From the NCBI GenBank assembly GCA_020809705.1, contig CP085825.1, positions 124,001 to 188,000 on the forward strand: a stretch of 64,000 nucleotides of DNA. The letters are read 5' to 3'. The position numbers were made by a program, and so were the translations under genes. Every line of letters starts with the position of its first letter. The first letter of the stretch is position 1. The notes under the pieces are model-generated. The model made no database searches. It was not told where the DNA came from and saw nothing but the letters and a program-made list of their open reading frames with translations. This DNA is from Calonectria ilicicola. Lineage: Eukaryota > Ascomycota > Sordariomycetes > Hypocreales > Nectriaceae. This document shows, piece by piece, positions 1 to 12,273 of this stretch.

Positions 1-1158
1 TTCTGGTGAGCAGCATTTAAAACCTGAATCAACGATGTCGCCGCTTCCTTTATTTCATCGCCATTCTCCTTCTCCTGGCCTGATTCATGGGTGGGAAGCC
101 AAGGATCCAAGGCATTGATGTGGTCAGTTAGTAATTGTAAGTGATCGAGTATCGGGATAGGTCCTAGTTTCTCTGGGAAGAGACCTTTTAATGGACCCTG
201 TCGTAGATCACGATCGGAGGTTTCAAGAATCACAGAAATACCATTCACAAGGCTGAATATATCGACAAGACCCTCTAATGGCAAAAATGCACCATTATGA
301 ACCTCGCAGCTGGGGAATGTGGCAAAGGCCGAAATGATGAGAAATATAGAACTCGCATACAACGCATGGCAATTTTTCGAGGTTAGCCCCCCCCTTAGCG
401 CTGCCCGTATTCCTGTAATCGCCCTGTCTTGGTGTCGGGAAGCTCTGAGAGAGTGGGAGTGGCAGTTATCTGGTTCCATGTAGGCAAGATGGAATCCTGA
501 AAATGCCAGTATCTGATGGAGGAGAAAAGAATATCGCATACCTTCTCTAGGTACATCATACTGGAGAGTATGGTGCACGTGGCTCTCGCCCCAAAAGGTG
601 AACGAACGATGTGATATGACAGTGTAATGATGTAGCAACTCAAGATCATGAGCCCAATCTTCCATGCTTCCGCGCTGCACATTGTGGAAAAAATTGGAAA
701 AGTAAGGGGTTGAACCCGACAGTACTGGGTTTTTCACGTCTGGGGTGACAAAGCGCTCCGTATCGGAGATGGAATCCCTGCACGATGATGTATCTACCTG
801 CTCTTGGGGACTCTGAAGCTACCCTGTAAGAATCTTTCAATAACATTTATAGAGATTTATACTTACTTTGGAGTGGTGGCTAGAATTAAATCCATTGTTT
901 ATTCTGAAGGCATGCAAGTTCTCCTGCGGGCTCGGTATTGAGCTGAGGGGTTGCAAACTACACCAAACATTATGCCTAAGGCAAGCGCTGCAAGGAATTG
1001 CTTCATCGCACTATAAAATGACCACATCTACGTTAGCAGAGCAACCCTTTCCTTCTCTCCCTTCAAATGGGAGTTAATTGAGATTCGCTGACCTTGACTC
1101 TTCTTTTTTTGCATCGCTGGCAACCAGTGCGTGACTTCGTGTGTCCCAAACGCTTCAT
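1..1158 (-). CDS. Zn2Cys6 transcription factor, UPC2-like (3' end outside window)
   Basis: Fungal zinc-cluster regulator, expected to act in the nucleus. Three exons read from the right: 1158-1093, 1010-867 and 818 to the window edge. Joining exons 1 and 2 restores the full zinc cluster: CQRC, KKRRVK, C, then DEAIPC, SAC and a final C after LRHNVW. Intron 1 splits the cluster just before its third Cys, a common place in this family. Exon 3 carries the middle region typical of sterol-uptake-regulator-like factors, including DLELLHHYTVISHRSF and LHQILAFSGFHLAYME, followed by NCHALYASS. The exon 3 acceptor was chosen as GGTAG because only it keeps the frame; a nearby TTACAG would hit a stop. The C-terminus lies off the left edge, so total length is unknown. 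The family is clear; the target genes cannot be told from sequence. Confidence 0.88.
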
Positions 1159-2140
1159 ATTGAGGTAATATGAGACCGGAGTTGGACTGGAAATTTTTAG
1201 CCAAAAGTCGGCTTCTTTTTTCGGAGTATTTTGGGGGATAGTTCGACGTTCAGTCGCACCATTAGAATAGAAATAGAATGACGGAGGATCAACGAGATGA
1301 GTAAGTGGGTGGCGAAGCATAATTAAGCTACGTTGCAACAAGATCTGTGCGCGCATCGCCATGTCCAAGCCTCGAGCCAACCCCAAAATAGCAAACTCTT
1401 ATTTTAAAATGATGGCACGCGTATTTTGATTGGTGTTTCGTTACTGGATGCGACAAAAATGCTGGTCCATGATGTGCGAGATTCTAATTCACTATTCCCG
1501 TTTAATATTGACAGTTGAACTCGTCATTGTAGCTATATGTTGCTTCGTCATCTCAATATTCAATACATAGAAGCTCATATATATCATTCCCACTGTCGGC
1601 AGAGTAATCATCAAGCCTAATCGTTTGATACCACACCATGCGTATTTATACATGATGGAGGTCGCATTGTCAGCTGATGCCAATTAAAACAGATACAGTC
1701 TTAAGGCACAGTCAAGCACGCGATAAGATGAACCGAACAAATACTTCTTAGCCATCCTTCAAGATTCGAATACCTTGAGTTTTATGCTGCACTGGTTTCT
1801 ACGCGCCCCTGGTCAGAGAGACTCGTAATGACCCGAAGTACGAAACCGAAAACGAGATTATGCCCCACTCAACCTGCAACAGCTAATCCAAGCCCCAAAG
1901 TTTATTCGCGTCCATGTTACGAATCCCTGCTTCTGGGTGATTGCCCTCTGCTCGTCAAAAAAGTCACCGGAACAGCCGGAACTTAAGAGGCGCCCAGCTT
2001 ACTAGAAGCACGTGATTAGTCTGCGACCCAGAACGAGGTGGCTCAATGTTGAATCAGAGAATTCCAAGGCATTCAATCGCACCCTCAGACCGGAGCACTC
2101 ACTAGAAATTGAATATATCCTGGAAAGCAAAGTCGTTTTC
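1159..2140. other. intergenic, upstream of the zinc-cluster gene
   Basis: About 980 bases between two minus-strand genes. It should hold the promoter of the zinc-cluster gene and the 3' flank of the reductase gene. Short open frames here have no recognisable motifs and no good splice partners. I see no RNA gene or repeat. Confidence 0.5.
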
Positions 2141-3955
2141 TCAGTCAAACTCCTCACATTGAATATCTAAATCAACGCCCGCTGAACCCATACACGTAGC
2201 CACGGTTGTTCTGACCTGTTTCATCAGTGACCTCGGCCCACAGGTGACGATGAGAATCTTTTGATGGCTCTTGGTTGTCCCTATAGCGTCTTCGATAGCA
2301 ATTTGTACATCAAGTTTGTTGAATCTGATGTCATTGAGGCTGTTCATCATATCCCCAACATAGCTAAAAGAAGAAGATTGTCGGATCAACGGTGAGGTCT
2401 CGTCTTGGTTTGCACTACTCGATTGATAAGATCTTATACGACTAGATCTATCTTGCAATAGATTCAAAGTGGTGGTAGACTTCTGGTCAGTGATGTATAG
2501 CGTCAAGTGAACGCGAGGATGCTCTGTAAGCTCGCAAAGTTCGTTCTTGAACCATGATATATGATCTAAAACTTCTTAGCTAACAGTTTGCATGGGCACC
2601 ATTATGTCAATACTTACCCATGCTTTTGGTAGCCCAAATAAATTCAATGGCTAAGCCTGGGTTCGGTTTCAAACGATTCATGACATGCTTCGCCAGACCC
2701 AGTGTGAATGTCACACCACTTCCACCAGCGATGAACACAACTTTGTCGTACACGCCCATATTAGGAATTGAGCCGTACGGTCCATCAACGGCCGCCCACA
2801 CAGCTGTATTTGAACTCGAATTGGCAAAGTCGTAGAGATCCTTTGTAAACCCATTGTAGGCCTTGATTATAATCTCCATTCCGGATGGGCCGTTAGACAA
2901 AATAGTGAATGGGTGAGTTTGATACAAACGAATTCTCGGAATCCATAACGCACAGTGCGATCCAGGAACAGCTCCAGTTAGCTTCTTCTTTAAAATGATT
3001 TTTACTCCACCATCTGGCAATGCACAAAGAGTGGCACTATTGTTGATCCCGTTCAGAGCAAACCGGGTTGCTCGAATGATTCTATCCAATGTCCATGCGG
3101 CAGCAATGATGACCATCACCACGGGCATGTTTTTTGACCAGTCGGGTCTGTGGAGGTCCAAGAGGACAATTGTGGCCACGAATCCAACAATATGGCAAAT
3201 ATAGAAGAGTTCGTATTCTATATTAGTCAGGATGCCCATGAAAAGTAGTAGCATCGAAGCGCCAGCAAATAGACCCTGTATGTTCCCTCCGCCTTTTATG
3301 AGCTCATTCCATCGTCCTTGTTTCCCAAAGTATATGGTATAGAACAAGGCATGAAGGATAGTCAAAAATGCGATAGTATAGCCTACAATCCTATGTAGCG
3401 TATTAAGGTAGTTATGTGACGTCGATAGCAAAGGGGCCAGAGGACCATTCTTTAGGCTGAGAAATACACAAAGTGCCGTGTTCGCTGTTGCCATCCTAAT
3501 CTGGTCAACAAATACTTCTCTGACTTCAGCATGCATGACATACCATCCAAACCTGGAGGCCAAGAAATTGAGTTTTGATGTGTCGGTGATGGTAAAACAA
3601 AGAGAGCCGTTGATTACGAGGTATACACAAAACAGCAGGCCATGGCCGGTTGTTGGGAATCCCGGAGGCCCGAGGTGGGAGAGCTGACCCTTGGCTTTTC
3701 TTCATCATGGTTAGCATTTCCGCTTGGAGTCATTCATGTGTTCGACCTGTGCGCGATTTGGCAATCATACCTTAGAGTGGTGCAAGCAAAGCGAGTGCCC
3801 GGAATATGCTTGCGGGCCAGATTAACAGCCAAGTTACGGATCCAATGATGGATAACAAATGACAAAATGAGAATCAAGAGACAAGCGGCATATAATTTCA
3901 ACGCTTTCTCATTCATCAATTGCTTGACGCTCGGGGGCTTCCGAGCCGCAATCAT
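2141..3955 (-). CDS. ferric reductase-type transmembrane oxidoreductase (FRE family)
   Basis: Integral membrane flavocytochrome of the ferric/cupric reductase and NADPH-oxidase superfamily, predicted to pass electrons from cytosolic NADPH through FAD and two hemes to an external acceptor. Exons 3955-3771, 3699-2618 and 2565-2141 give 563 residues. The heme-ligating histidines appear as two pairs with 14-residue spacing, near residues 164/178 (HRIVGY...LHALFY) and 231/245 (HIVGF...DLH). The FAD motif HPFTILS is near 324, the nucleotide motif GGSGVTFT follows, and the C-terminus has VTCGPRSL and ends CEEFD. The first exon supplies one membrane helix. The intron 1 acceptor is inferred (AAG rather than CAG) because only that join keeps the PGFPTTGHGLLF segment in frame, so the 5' junction is the weak point. 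Metal specificity cannot be told from sequence. Confidence 0.87.
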
Positions 3956-4905
3956 GTCGCTGTGATATCATCAAGGTCGAAAAATCGTGTATTCGGAGAG
4001 AAGATTTAACCACTCTCAGTGGCTGCTGAGGAATGGCGGTGCTATATGTTGCAATTTCAAATCGAAAAGGGTTTCGCTGCATGGGATAAACGAAGCGACA
4101 CCTGTCCCAGGCCCCTCAAACGGACGGCGAAGAATTAATAGTGGGCGCAGGCCAGACATAGTCCGCCGAGCGCAGTCTCCACCATGGGCGCAAATTTATG
4201 CAGGGCCCACCTCATATCAATCTGATAATCTTGGTCAATAATTTCCCAACTTCTGAGCAGCCTCATGATTTGCAATGCCATATTTGTTTTTTATTATGCT
4301 AAAGGGTACTCTAGAAGGCCCAAATCTCCTATAAAAACGAGTCCCAGTCTCCGCAGGCTTGTCCTCATGGATGTGACAAATGTGGTCTCCAGAGATTGAT
4401 AAAAGGGTACCTCCAAGCCGTGTGGGGCAGAAAACGCAAGCTTCTGTACTGTGAGCAATGCATACATCAGGGGCTTAGATCCTTACTCAGCACAAGTTGT
4501 GCTTTCGACCCAACTGAGCTGGGCGATCCACTTGTTCCAGCCTAGCTTCCGATCTCGGTCCAGGTTGACAATTCCCAGTGGATAAGGCATGCAATAGCTC
4601 ATACGAATCCCTGGCATCTTTATTTGCAAAGACTGCTATTCACTCTTTCGATTGGACCATTAAGGCGTCCAAATACACACTCTCGACTCGAATCTTGGAT
4701 AGGAATTCCCCAGGAACAGAAAACGAATGCCCTCAACTGATGCATAGGATGTCATTCACTTGTAGACCCTGGGGCTTGTTAGATGAGTTTATATTTCAAC
4801 CACCATATAATGCTCTGCTATGTAGGTATATGTAAACTTTTTAGCTTGATCGATCGCTAAATTACCGAGGATTTTTACTTTCTTACTTCGAATAACCCAG
4901 ACCCT
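3956..4905. other. intergenic, upstream of the ferric reductase gene
   Basis: Roughly 950 bases with only short, motif-free frames, including an 85-codon plus-strand frame at 4578-4835 that looks like chance. It serves as the 5' flank of the reductase gene and 3' flank of the transporter gene to its right. Confidence 0.45.
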
Positions 4906-6765
4906 TTAGTCATTATTCCCGGTCGCAACTCCCCAAAAGTATGCGCACCAACTACCAATTATCAAACAAACCAGGCTCACAAAGCAGGCCATTGAAATTT
5001 TCTTGTTCCTGCCCCCATTTTCCTCATAGAATCGCTTCTTTCTCTCATTCAGAATATAGCCTCGAGCGATGCGCATTTTCCTCGTCCACTGCAGATGGCC
5101 AAGATCCACTGACCGCCAAGCGATTAAGGCGAGTAGAAGGGAAACGAATACTGAGAAACCAGCTAGTATAGTGTAAACAACAGTGACATTATCGTATGAG
5201 TTGTTGTCAGCATCCTGGATCCTGCCAGTAATTACGCGAACAATTATATTCATCCTAGTACATGTCAGTTTAGATCGAATAGGAAAATCATGCTCTCTTA
5301 CGCATTATTCATTGTAATCTTGATTGAATAGGCTGAACCAAACACCGTGTGATCCCACATGGCTGTGCGGGTTCCATCAACAATTGTGGTGGGTCCAAAG
5401 CAATAAGCAAATGCAAAGACTCCAAATGACGCTGCAGTGCCTTTGACTGAAGGGGAGAATGTGAGTAACAGCATGGATGTAAACATGCCGATACCACAGA
5501 AAACCACTTGAACAATGTTAAATCGAATGCAATGATGTATTTTTAGAAAAAACCACTCACAGACAGAAATGCGGTTTCCATACAGATCAAGAAATATTCC
5601 AAGTAAAGGGACGACGAAAAACCCTAAGCAAACTAGTTAGTACCGACTGAAAGACACTTCAAAATAGTCGCCTACCAGAATATTGAAGAACTGAACTGTA
5701 CCAGCCCGCCGCAATTGATCCGGTCCCAAACCTTTGCTCAGCGAGCTCGGTGGCATTTTGAAGATATACAATTGCTGTGCTGGTTTCGAAGAGAGAAAAT
5801 GCCATGACACACCAGAAGGACCATGGAAGCTCCAGTACCTTTCTGAGTTCAAACTTTTTGGTTTTCTCGGTGAGCTTTTCGCCAGTTGCAGGATCATTGA
5901 CGCCCGAGAATTTGCGGTTGGCAACCTTGGTAAACCAGTAGAAGACGCCCGTCATGATATTGGTGAAGATGTTCATGAAAACAGCGACCCAAAACACCCA
6001 GGCGAAATCGCCAGTCTTCTTGGCAATGATGTTGGCGGAAGACTTACCAGCAAAAGCTCCAATCTTGCCAATACCAAGCTCGAAGCCTAGTGTAGATGCA
6101 AATCCGTTTCCTGGTGCAAACCATGATGAGAAAACTTTGTATTGCGCAACCTGGGTGGCAATGTCACCGAGAGCCCGAATCACTCTCCCGGCAACCATGA
6201 ACTTGTACGAGCGTGTCTGCGCTGCTGCGGCAACTAGAATTGAGCCAACAGAATATATTGCGTTTCCATAAAGCATAGCCCCTAAACATACCATTAGCGC
6301 AAATCAATACGGTAAAACAGAATGCCTACCGGCACCTCCAACTCTATCTGTGACGATTCCGCTCAAAAGCATCAAAGCTGTAACCATAAAGTCTTCGCTA
6401 GCCTCCAACAAGGAAAATTGCGTGTTGTTTATCTCCATTTCCTTCTTAATTGTACTCTTCATTGCAGCAGTAATGCCTGAGCTCCATTGAGACCCGAATC
6501 CAATAAGAGTGACCAGGATAATGGAGGCAATCTTCCAGGACAATAGGGCTGTTGGAAGCTCATCGTGATTCGATTCTGCAGAGAAATTAGAAGGGTCTAT
6601 TTTGACCCGAGTGGCTTCTGCCTTTGCGTCACTGTCCTGATGGAACTCTGCAACTCCCTTCTGGGAAGCAGGAAGCGGAGCAGATTCATCCATGACAAAT
6701 TCGCTCAAGGAAGCTGATAGACAATTCTTGCTATGTAAAGTTTCGCAGAGTGAAAGAGTTGTCAA
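4906..6765 (-). CDS. MFS transporter, MFSD1-like
   Basis: Twelve-helix major facilitator. Five exons (6765-6330, 6281-5676, 5623-5561, 5506-5302, 5254-4906) give 552 residues. All introns have canonical ends, and joined exons rebuild the helices without a break, for example GIVTDRVGGAGAMLYG across intron 1. The layout, a hydrophilic N-terminus of about 70 residues, then SWKIASIILVTLIGFG and AGRVIRALGDIATQVAQYK, resembles the MFSD1-like branch (vacuolar/lysosomal small-solute or dipeptide carriers) more than sugar or drug carriers. That subfamily assignment is inference. Exon 3 is only 63 nt. The start could also be the later methionine of MDESAPL. The gene is divergent from another MFS gene at 7509 and shares a 740-base intergenic region with it. 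Confidence 0.83.
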
Positions 6766-7508
6766 TTGGAAGGGCGAACAAGGCTAGGCGACGGCTTTTT
6801 ATGGATAATCAGAGAAGCGTGACTCTCACCACTCCATTTATCATATGGTCATGGATTCATATTTTACCGAGTCAGCACCCCTGTGGAGACGGTTCATGCC
6901 CAGTGAAATATCAGATTGATAAGATGCGCCAAGAGCCGAGTGGATCACATGCCCTCGTGTAAGCTCAACTAAAATTCTGAAGTCAAGCTTGTTCAGTACA
7001 AGGTATTCTGCTCATGGTCTGAGTTATGTGGGCGAGGCTGGTTCGTTTTCTGGGGGGCCCGGATTCCGAACCTATGTCCGAATCAATCAAGGTCAAAAAT
7101 TTGCGCACGGCGTCCATGCTTCCCAAAATCGAAGCACGAGCCCTCCAAAATGACTTCTCCACAGTCTGGTTTCGGGGTCACTACCACCCACTTAGCGGCT
7201 CAATCGCGGCCTACTTTACCAAAAAAGGAGGTGAGGGAATTACTAAACCTTTTGAGCTGATGAACCCTCCAACTGATTAGATTGATAACCAGGGTCCATG
7301 AAACGCCGGCAAAATTGTAATGGGGCGATTGATCAATCTGCATGCAGATCAAAGTGCAGACACTAACTTCAGCCGCTAGCCGCAGGCCAAAGTTCAGGGT
7401 GGACCAATCGGTTAAAAGAGTGACCACCAGGCCAACATCAAATTCTTCTCCTTGGACCAGTACACGATTACAACTAACACAACCTATTGATATCATCCGA
7501 ATTTCAGC
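6766..7508. promoter_or_regulatory. shared upstream region of two divergent MFS genes
   Basis: The two flanking start codons point away from each other, so about 740 bases must contain both promoters. I could not pick out a convincing operator. Joint control of the two carriers is possible but not shown. Confidence 0.4.
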
Positions 7509-9232
7509 ATGCCAGATCCCTCAGTTGGTCTCTCGTTTGAGACCACGCCTCTCCTCGCTCACCCGAGTGCTGGAGACGAACGCGCACCGCATCAGCTGTC
7601 AAGACGCGAAATCACTAACGACAATGATGACACAAAGAAGACAGGTCCTGTCTCATGGTCTTCGTTGCCCAGAAAAGGGCAGCTGGCCATCATGGTCTTT
7701 GCACGTCTAGCTGAGCCTCTGAGCGAAAGGTCGCTTACATCGTACCTGTTTTATCAGCTAGCGTGGTTCGACTCCTCTTTAGATGCTTCTGAGATCGCAA
7801 AGCAAGCTGGCCAGATTACTGCCGTTTTTGCCACAGCTCAGTGTCTCACATCCATGTGGTGGGGGCATGCAGCTGATAGCGCATATTTTGGGCGAAAGCG
7901 TGTCTTGCTCATTGGCCTTCTAGGCACATCTTTGTCCACTATTGGAATGGGATTCTCGAGGTCTTTACATGCCGCATTCTTTTTTCGCTTTCTTGCCGGA
8001 GCCCTCAATGGCAATGTCGGTGTTCTGAGGACCATGGTTTCTGAGGTAGTTGTTGACAAAAGGTGCAGTATCTTCTTTAGTTTCTGCTATTTTTCCAGTC
8101 CATCCTTTAACATCATTTTAGATATCAGTCCCGTGCATTTCTGTTGCTTCCAATGTGCTTCAACGTTGGGGTTATAATTGGGCCTTTGATGAGTGGTTTT
8201 CTTGCTGATCCTCTGAATTCACTGCCCTCGGTCTTTGGGCCGGGATCTTTCTTGGGTGGCGCTGATGGAGTTGAATGGATGAGAAAATTTCCATATGCTC
8301 TCCCGAATTTGTTTTGTGCCAGCGTTCTTCTTACTGCAGCGCTCGCGATTCTTCTTGGACTCGAAGAAACCCATCCGATTGCGCGACATCGACCAGATCA
8401 TGGTCGACGTTTTGGCAAATTCCTTCTGGCAAAATTATCGGGAAATAACGCATCGCATGACTTTTATAAACCACTTGTCAATCAGCCAACACTCCCAGGT
8501 CCAGATTGCTCTCGTCTGGACGAGGAACTAGAACAAACGCACGCACAAGTTGTCCCCCAAGACAAGCCTCCATTCAGAGCCATATTTACCAAAAATGTCT
8601 GCTTAACACTTTTGCAGCACTTCTTTCGAGCAATTCATGGCTCGGCATTCAACTCTGTGTTTTTCGTCCTTCTTCCAACTCCCCGAGCCGACAATTCCCA
8701 TGCCACATTCCCATTCTGGTTTACAGGTGGTCTCGGCTTGTCGAGCAAAAAGGTTGGTTTGGTAAACACCATCATTGGAATTATCGGAATACCTCTTCAA
8801 ATCTTCATTTATCCTAGAGTAAATGCGCATTTGGGAGTTTTAACATCATACCGGCTGTTTCTACCTCTCAGTATTCTAGCCTACTGTATGATTCCTTACC
8901 TCGTTTTACTGCCGAACAAGGACGAGCTAGTGTGGTCTTGTCTCACAGCATTATTATCCTTGCACGTTATTTCCCGGGTATTCATCACTCCAGCTACAAT
9001 GATCTTGGTAAATGAGTCGGCGCCTAGCCCAACACTCCTTGGTACTGTCCACGGAATTGCATCGAGCATTTCAAGTGGTGCCCGGATATTTGGGCCAACT
9101 CTCGGCGGGGCTGTACTCAGTTGGGGTTTGGATCACAACATTGTTGGAATTCCGCTATGGAGTATGGCAGTCATAGCCGGGGTGAATTGGTTGATACTTT
9201 TCCATGTTCGAGATGCGGCAAAAGCTCGTTGA
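7509..9232 (+). CDS. MFS transporter, ZIF/YCR023C-like
   Basis: Major facilitator of 554 residues from two exons (7509-8062 and 8122-9232). The intron joins VSEVVVDKR to YQSRAFLLLPMCFNVG, restoring helix 5. The N-terminal tail is hydrophilic with a TPLLAH-type segment. It is followed by ARLAEPLSERSLTSYLF, and WWGHAADSAYFGRKRVLLIG is the conserved loop between helices 2 and 3. The C-terminal half has an atypically long central loop with a PLVNQP stretch. The AEPLS...YLF entry is characteristic of the zinc-induced-facilitator-like group, which also includes yeast YCR023C. Substrate is unknown; zinc-chelate, drug or organic anion export are all possible. Confidence 0.87.
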
Positions 9233-12200
9233 GTAGTAGGTCGCCCAGCCTTAGATGTACACTCATTTTTGGTAAGAAAAACAAACATTGCCATAAATAA
9301 TGTATTACTCTTTACCCATCTTGAGGTATTTCGGTTCTCCACGTATCACTCTAATGGCTTTTCTTTAAAAAAATCTTTCTATAAATCTAATGTCTGCCAA
9401 TGGGAGAAAATCGAGGCTTCGGGATCGCTCGTATCTCCGTATTTTAGCTACCCTAGCACACTGACCACCCACGGAACTCAGCGCCCTACATCCTTGTCAT
9501 TCAATATGTGACCCACTCCTTTCTTCTCACAGTGAGAAAAAATCCTTGAAAAATTGGATCTTGGCTGGGATCCATTTAGCCTCTCACCGTGAGAGAAATA
9601 AGAGGCCCAAATCCTTGCATCCTGTGGTTTTCTTAAGGCACGGCTTAAATAACTACAGGCATCGTTTTGGCCGCGCAATGGTCCTCTCACACAGGTTGAT
9701 CCATCATGCGATATCGGCTGAGCACCTAAGCCCTGTTAGTCAACGTGACAGCAACAAAGCAGAACATAAAAAGAAATAGGCATCTCGGTTGCACTATACC
9801 GAGTTTTTTTTTTTTATTAATGCAAGTGCACTACAAGGTCAAATTAATGGGGATGTTAAAAGATTATGAACATAGTTGACTTATCTCCCGTAAACGCTGG
9901 TCCTCATACTATCTAGCGTTTCTTTCCACTGATTAATCTCGACCGTTTCAAGGTTCCAAAGATTTTAAACAGAGTCTTTCTGCGCGCATACAAAGAGCTA
10001 TTTAGCTAGGGCGTTCTGTACGAGGTCAAGTCACAACTAGAGTGATGCAATTGACGAAGACACAGTGGGTCTCTATTCGTTACAAGACTTCAACTTGAAT
10101 AGATATCTCCTATCTCTACTATTCTTCTTTCACCTATTGTCAGCTATTGTGTTCAAAACTTCTTGAGGGCACCGCTACGCAAAGAGACTGTCTCAGCAGC
10201 CTCCAAGCCATAGCTTTACGCCTTCTTAGAAAAGTCTTGACATAATCTAAAGAAAGCACTAAATTTATAATTTCTTTTATAATAAATAAGCTTATAAATA
10301 TTAAAAAAAAAATTTCTTATTTCAATATTAAATTCAATACATATGCACCTGCCAAAATGCATACGTGCACGGAGAACGACTGCGCTAAAATATCTCCCGG
10401 GTAGGCGTATCTTTCCACTTCAAAATACTGTGCAGGTTTTTGTACACAGTATTTTAACGAATCAATCCAAATTAGTAATAGTTCTTTAGTAAGTCAATGT
10501 AAAATTAATATGGTTATATTTTCCATTCTACATTAGGTATTTAACTCATTCTAGAAATAAGAAACCAGAAAAAGAAGATATGAGATAATAGTACATGCGC
10601 GAGAACTACGATCAGCGCCGAACAGCAACTTTCAAATTACAAATGAAAGGAATTCACACAAATTTTTCTACTTCAATTACATCCTGCATTTCGTATACTT
10701 AGGTGTCTCTCACTTAGCCGCTCGCACATCCTGATGGTTTCGCAAGGAATCTTCAGCTAATGGGGAGAATATTCTACTGAGCACAGATTTATTCGAGACT
10801 TCCCCTCCACCAAAAGATCCCCTTTCATAAAGGAAAGAGTGCGGCGCCCCAGAGCCGATTCGATACTGTTAGCGTATCCCTTTTGTGTGGATTAGAAATG
10901 TGAATATTTGATTTCCAGCCGAGTGGCAAATGGGGTTCTCCTTCTGGCGTTTGGACGTACACTAAATTGATGGGTGATTCGGGATTGCAAGGGAGATGCA
11001 ATGAGATCGCTGGTCGCCCATTGGTCTGACTGTGGTTATTTTGGAGTCTAGACTCGAAGACTTGGGCGTGGCGTTCTACGTACTAGCCGCAATCCCTTTA
11101 GTTTCACCACTGGCTAAAGTTTATCCATTTAGTCAAACTCGATCTGATCTGACTCTGGAGAGGTTCTCCTTCCCTCTACCAAATTGGCACCTCTATATCA
11201 TAACATGATTCTATAAGCAATTTATCGGACCAGTTCCAGACAAGAACTTTCCTGCAGCAATAATGCGATTCTGTGTCGATCTCAGTGCAATACTTGGAGA
11301 CGCAACACCCGAGACAATTTCAGCTGACGCATCAGCCATCTAAGCGAGCCCCTGGAGTGATTGGGAGCTACGGATATCAGGCAACTGGTCGACGTGTGGC
11401 GTTTTTAGTTTGCCTCCTGCCTTCTTCAATACATTTTCGCATGGAACTTGAGGTCGGAAATTTCTGTGTTTTTTGATCAAAGACGAGTCCGCGTCGCGCA
11501 CGGGCACCTCGCTCAAGCTTTCGGATCAGATCTAGCTTCCAGCCTCTAATCGAATACATTATTAGCTTCCCTTTCTTGGAACCTGTCCGATAAAATAGCG
11601 CGAGGTGGAAGCAGAAATCAGCCCGAAATACTAGATTGAGCATAGAGGCGGCAAGCTTGAGCGAGGGGGCGCGAATCACAGACACGCCTTGACCTCTGAC
11701 TAGAGATGCTACCCGCTGAGGATACGTGCCGCTTGGACCCATCACCCCTCTTCGTTTCGCTTGACATCTCAGTAGTTCTTACCCAAACGCCACCTCAGCG
11801 TCCGCCTTCCCCGAAGGCTAAGCCGCCAGTGAAAACATATATTGTTGGAATAGCCATTATTTCGGCTGTCGCCTCTTAACCCAACCAATACCTGATTCTT
11901 GGCTTTCCTTGAAATCTGTTCTCCCAATGCGTTTTCTTTGGGGCCACTGGGCCTCATTGGCCTGTCTTGCGACGGTGCCCATAGTTCAATCCACTCCCGA
12001 TCTCTCCATTTTACCCAAATGCGGCGTATGAACAGTCATCACCTCGAAATTCCAGAGCCGCGACTAACGATTTTCCAAGTTGCAATGCCTTGAATCTTCC
12101 ATTTCTGATTCGACATGCCTGCCCACGAATATGACTTGTATATGTACCACGAAATCGCTCCAGGGTGAAGTTGGCAACTGCGTCACCAAGTCCTGTAGCG

Positions 12201-12273
12201 TGAAGGAGGCTCTCTGTGAGTTTATTTTCTTTTGATAGAAGTGTTATTATCCGCAACTAACTCCTGAGAAGCC
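9233..12273. other. 3-kb gene-free region with AT-rich core
   Basis: No open frame here joins to another by plausible splicing and none shows a domain. A strongly AT-rich stretch lies around 10260-10340 and again near 10440-10570. Frames at 11273-11745 and 11769-12256 overlap on both strands and look like chance. The region could be decayed repeat DNA, but no inverted or long terminal repeats are visible. Confidence 0.45.
9524..9595. repeat. pair of 15-bp perfect palindromes sharing CTCACNGTGAG
   Basis: The sequence at 9524-9538 reads TTCTCAC, A, GTGAGAA. The one at 9581-9595 reads CTCTCAC, C, GTGAGAG. Each is a perfect 7+1+7 palindrome, and they share an 11-base core. They lie about 300 bases past the end of the MFS gene. 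They could be dimeric regulator sites or remnants of a repeat; function is unknown. Confidence 0.6.

Noticed and set aside
3539..3580. Possible 39-nt intron within the ferric reductase segment after RFGW
   Set aside because: GT and AG ends exist, but removal makes a TGA in frame and the length is below usual fungal introns.
4906..6765. Split frames read as a broken transporter
   Set aside because: All breaks coincide with canonical introns and the joined protein is continuous, so this is a normal spliced gene.
11377..11745. 122-codon minus-strand open frame in the gene-free region
   Set aside because: No domain, basic random-like composition, opposed by another frame on the plus strand, and no splice partner.
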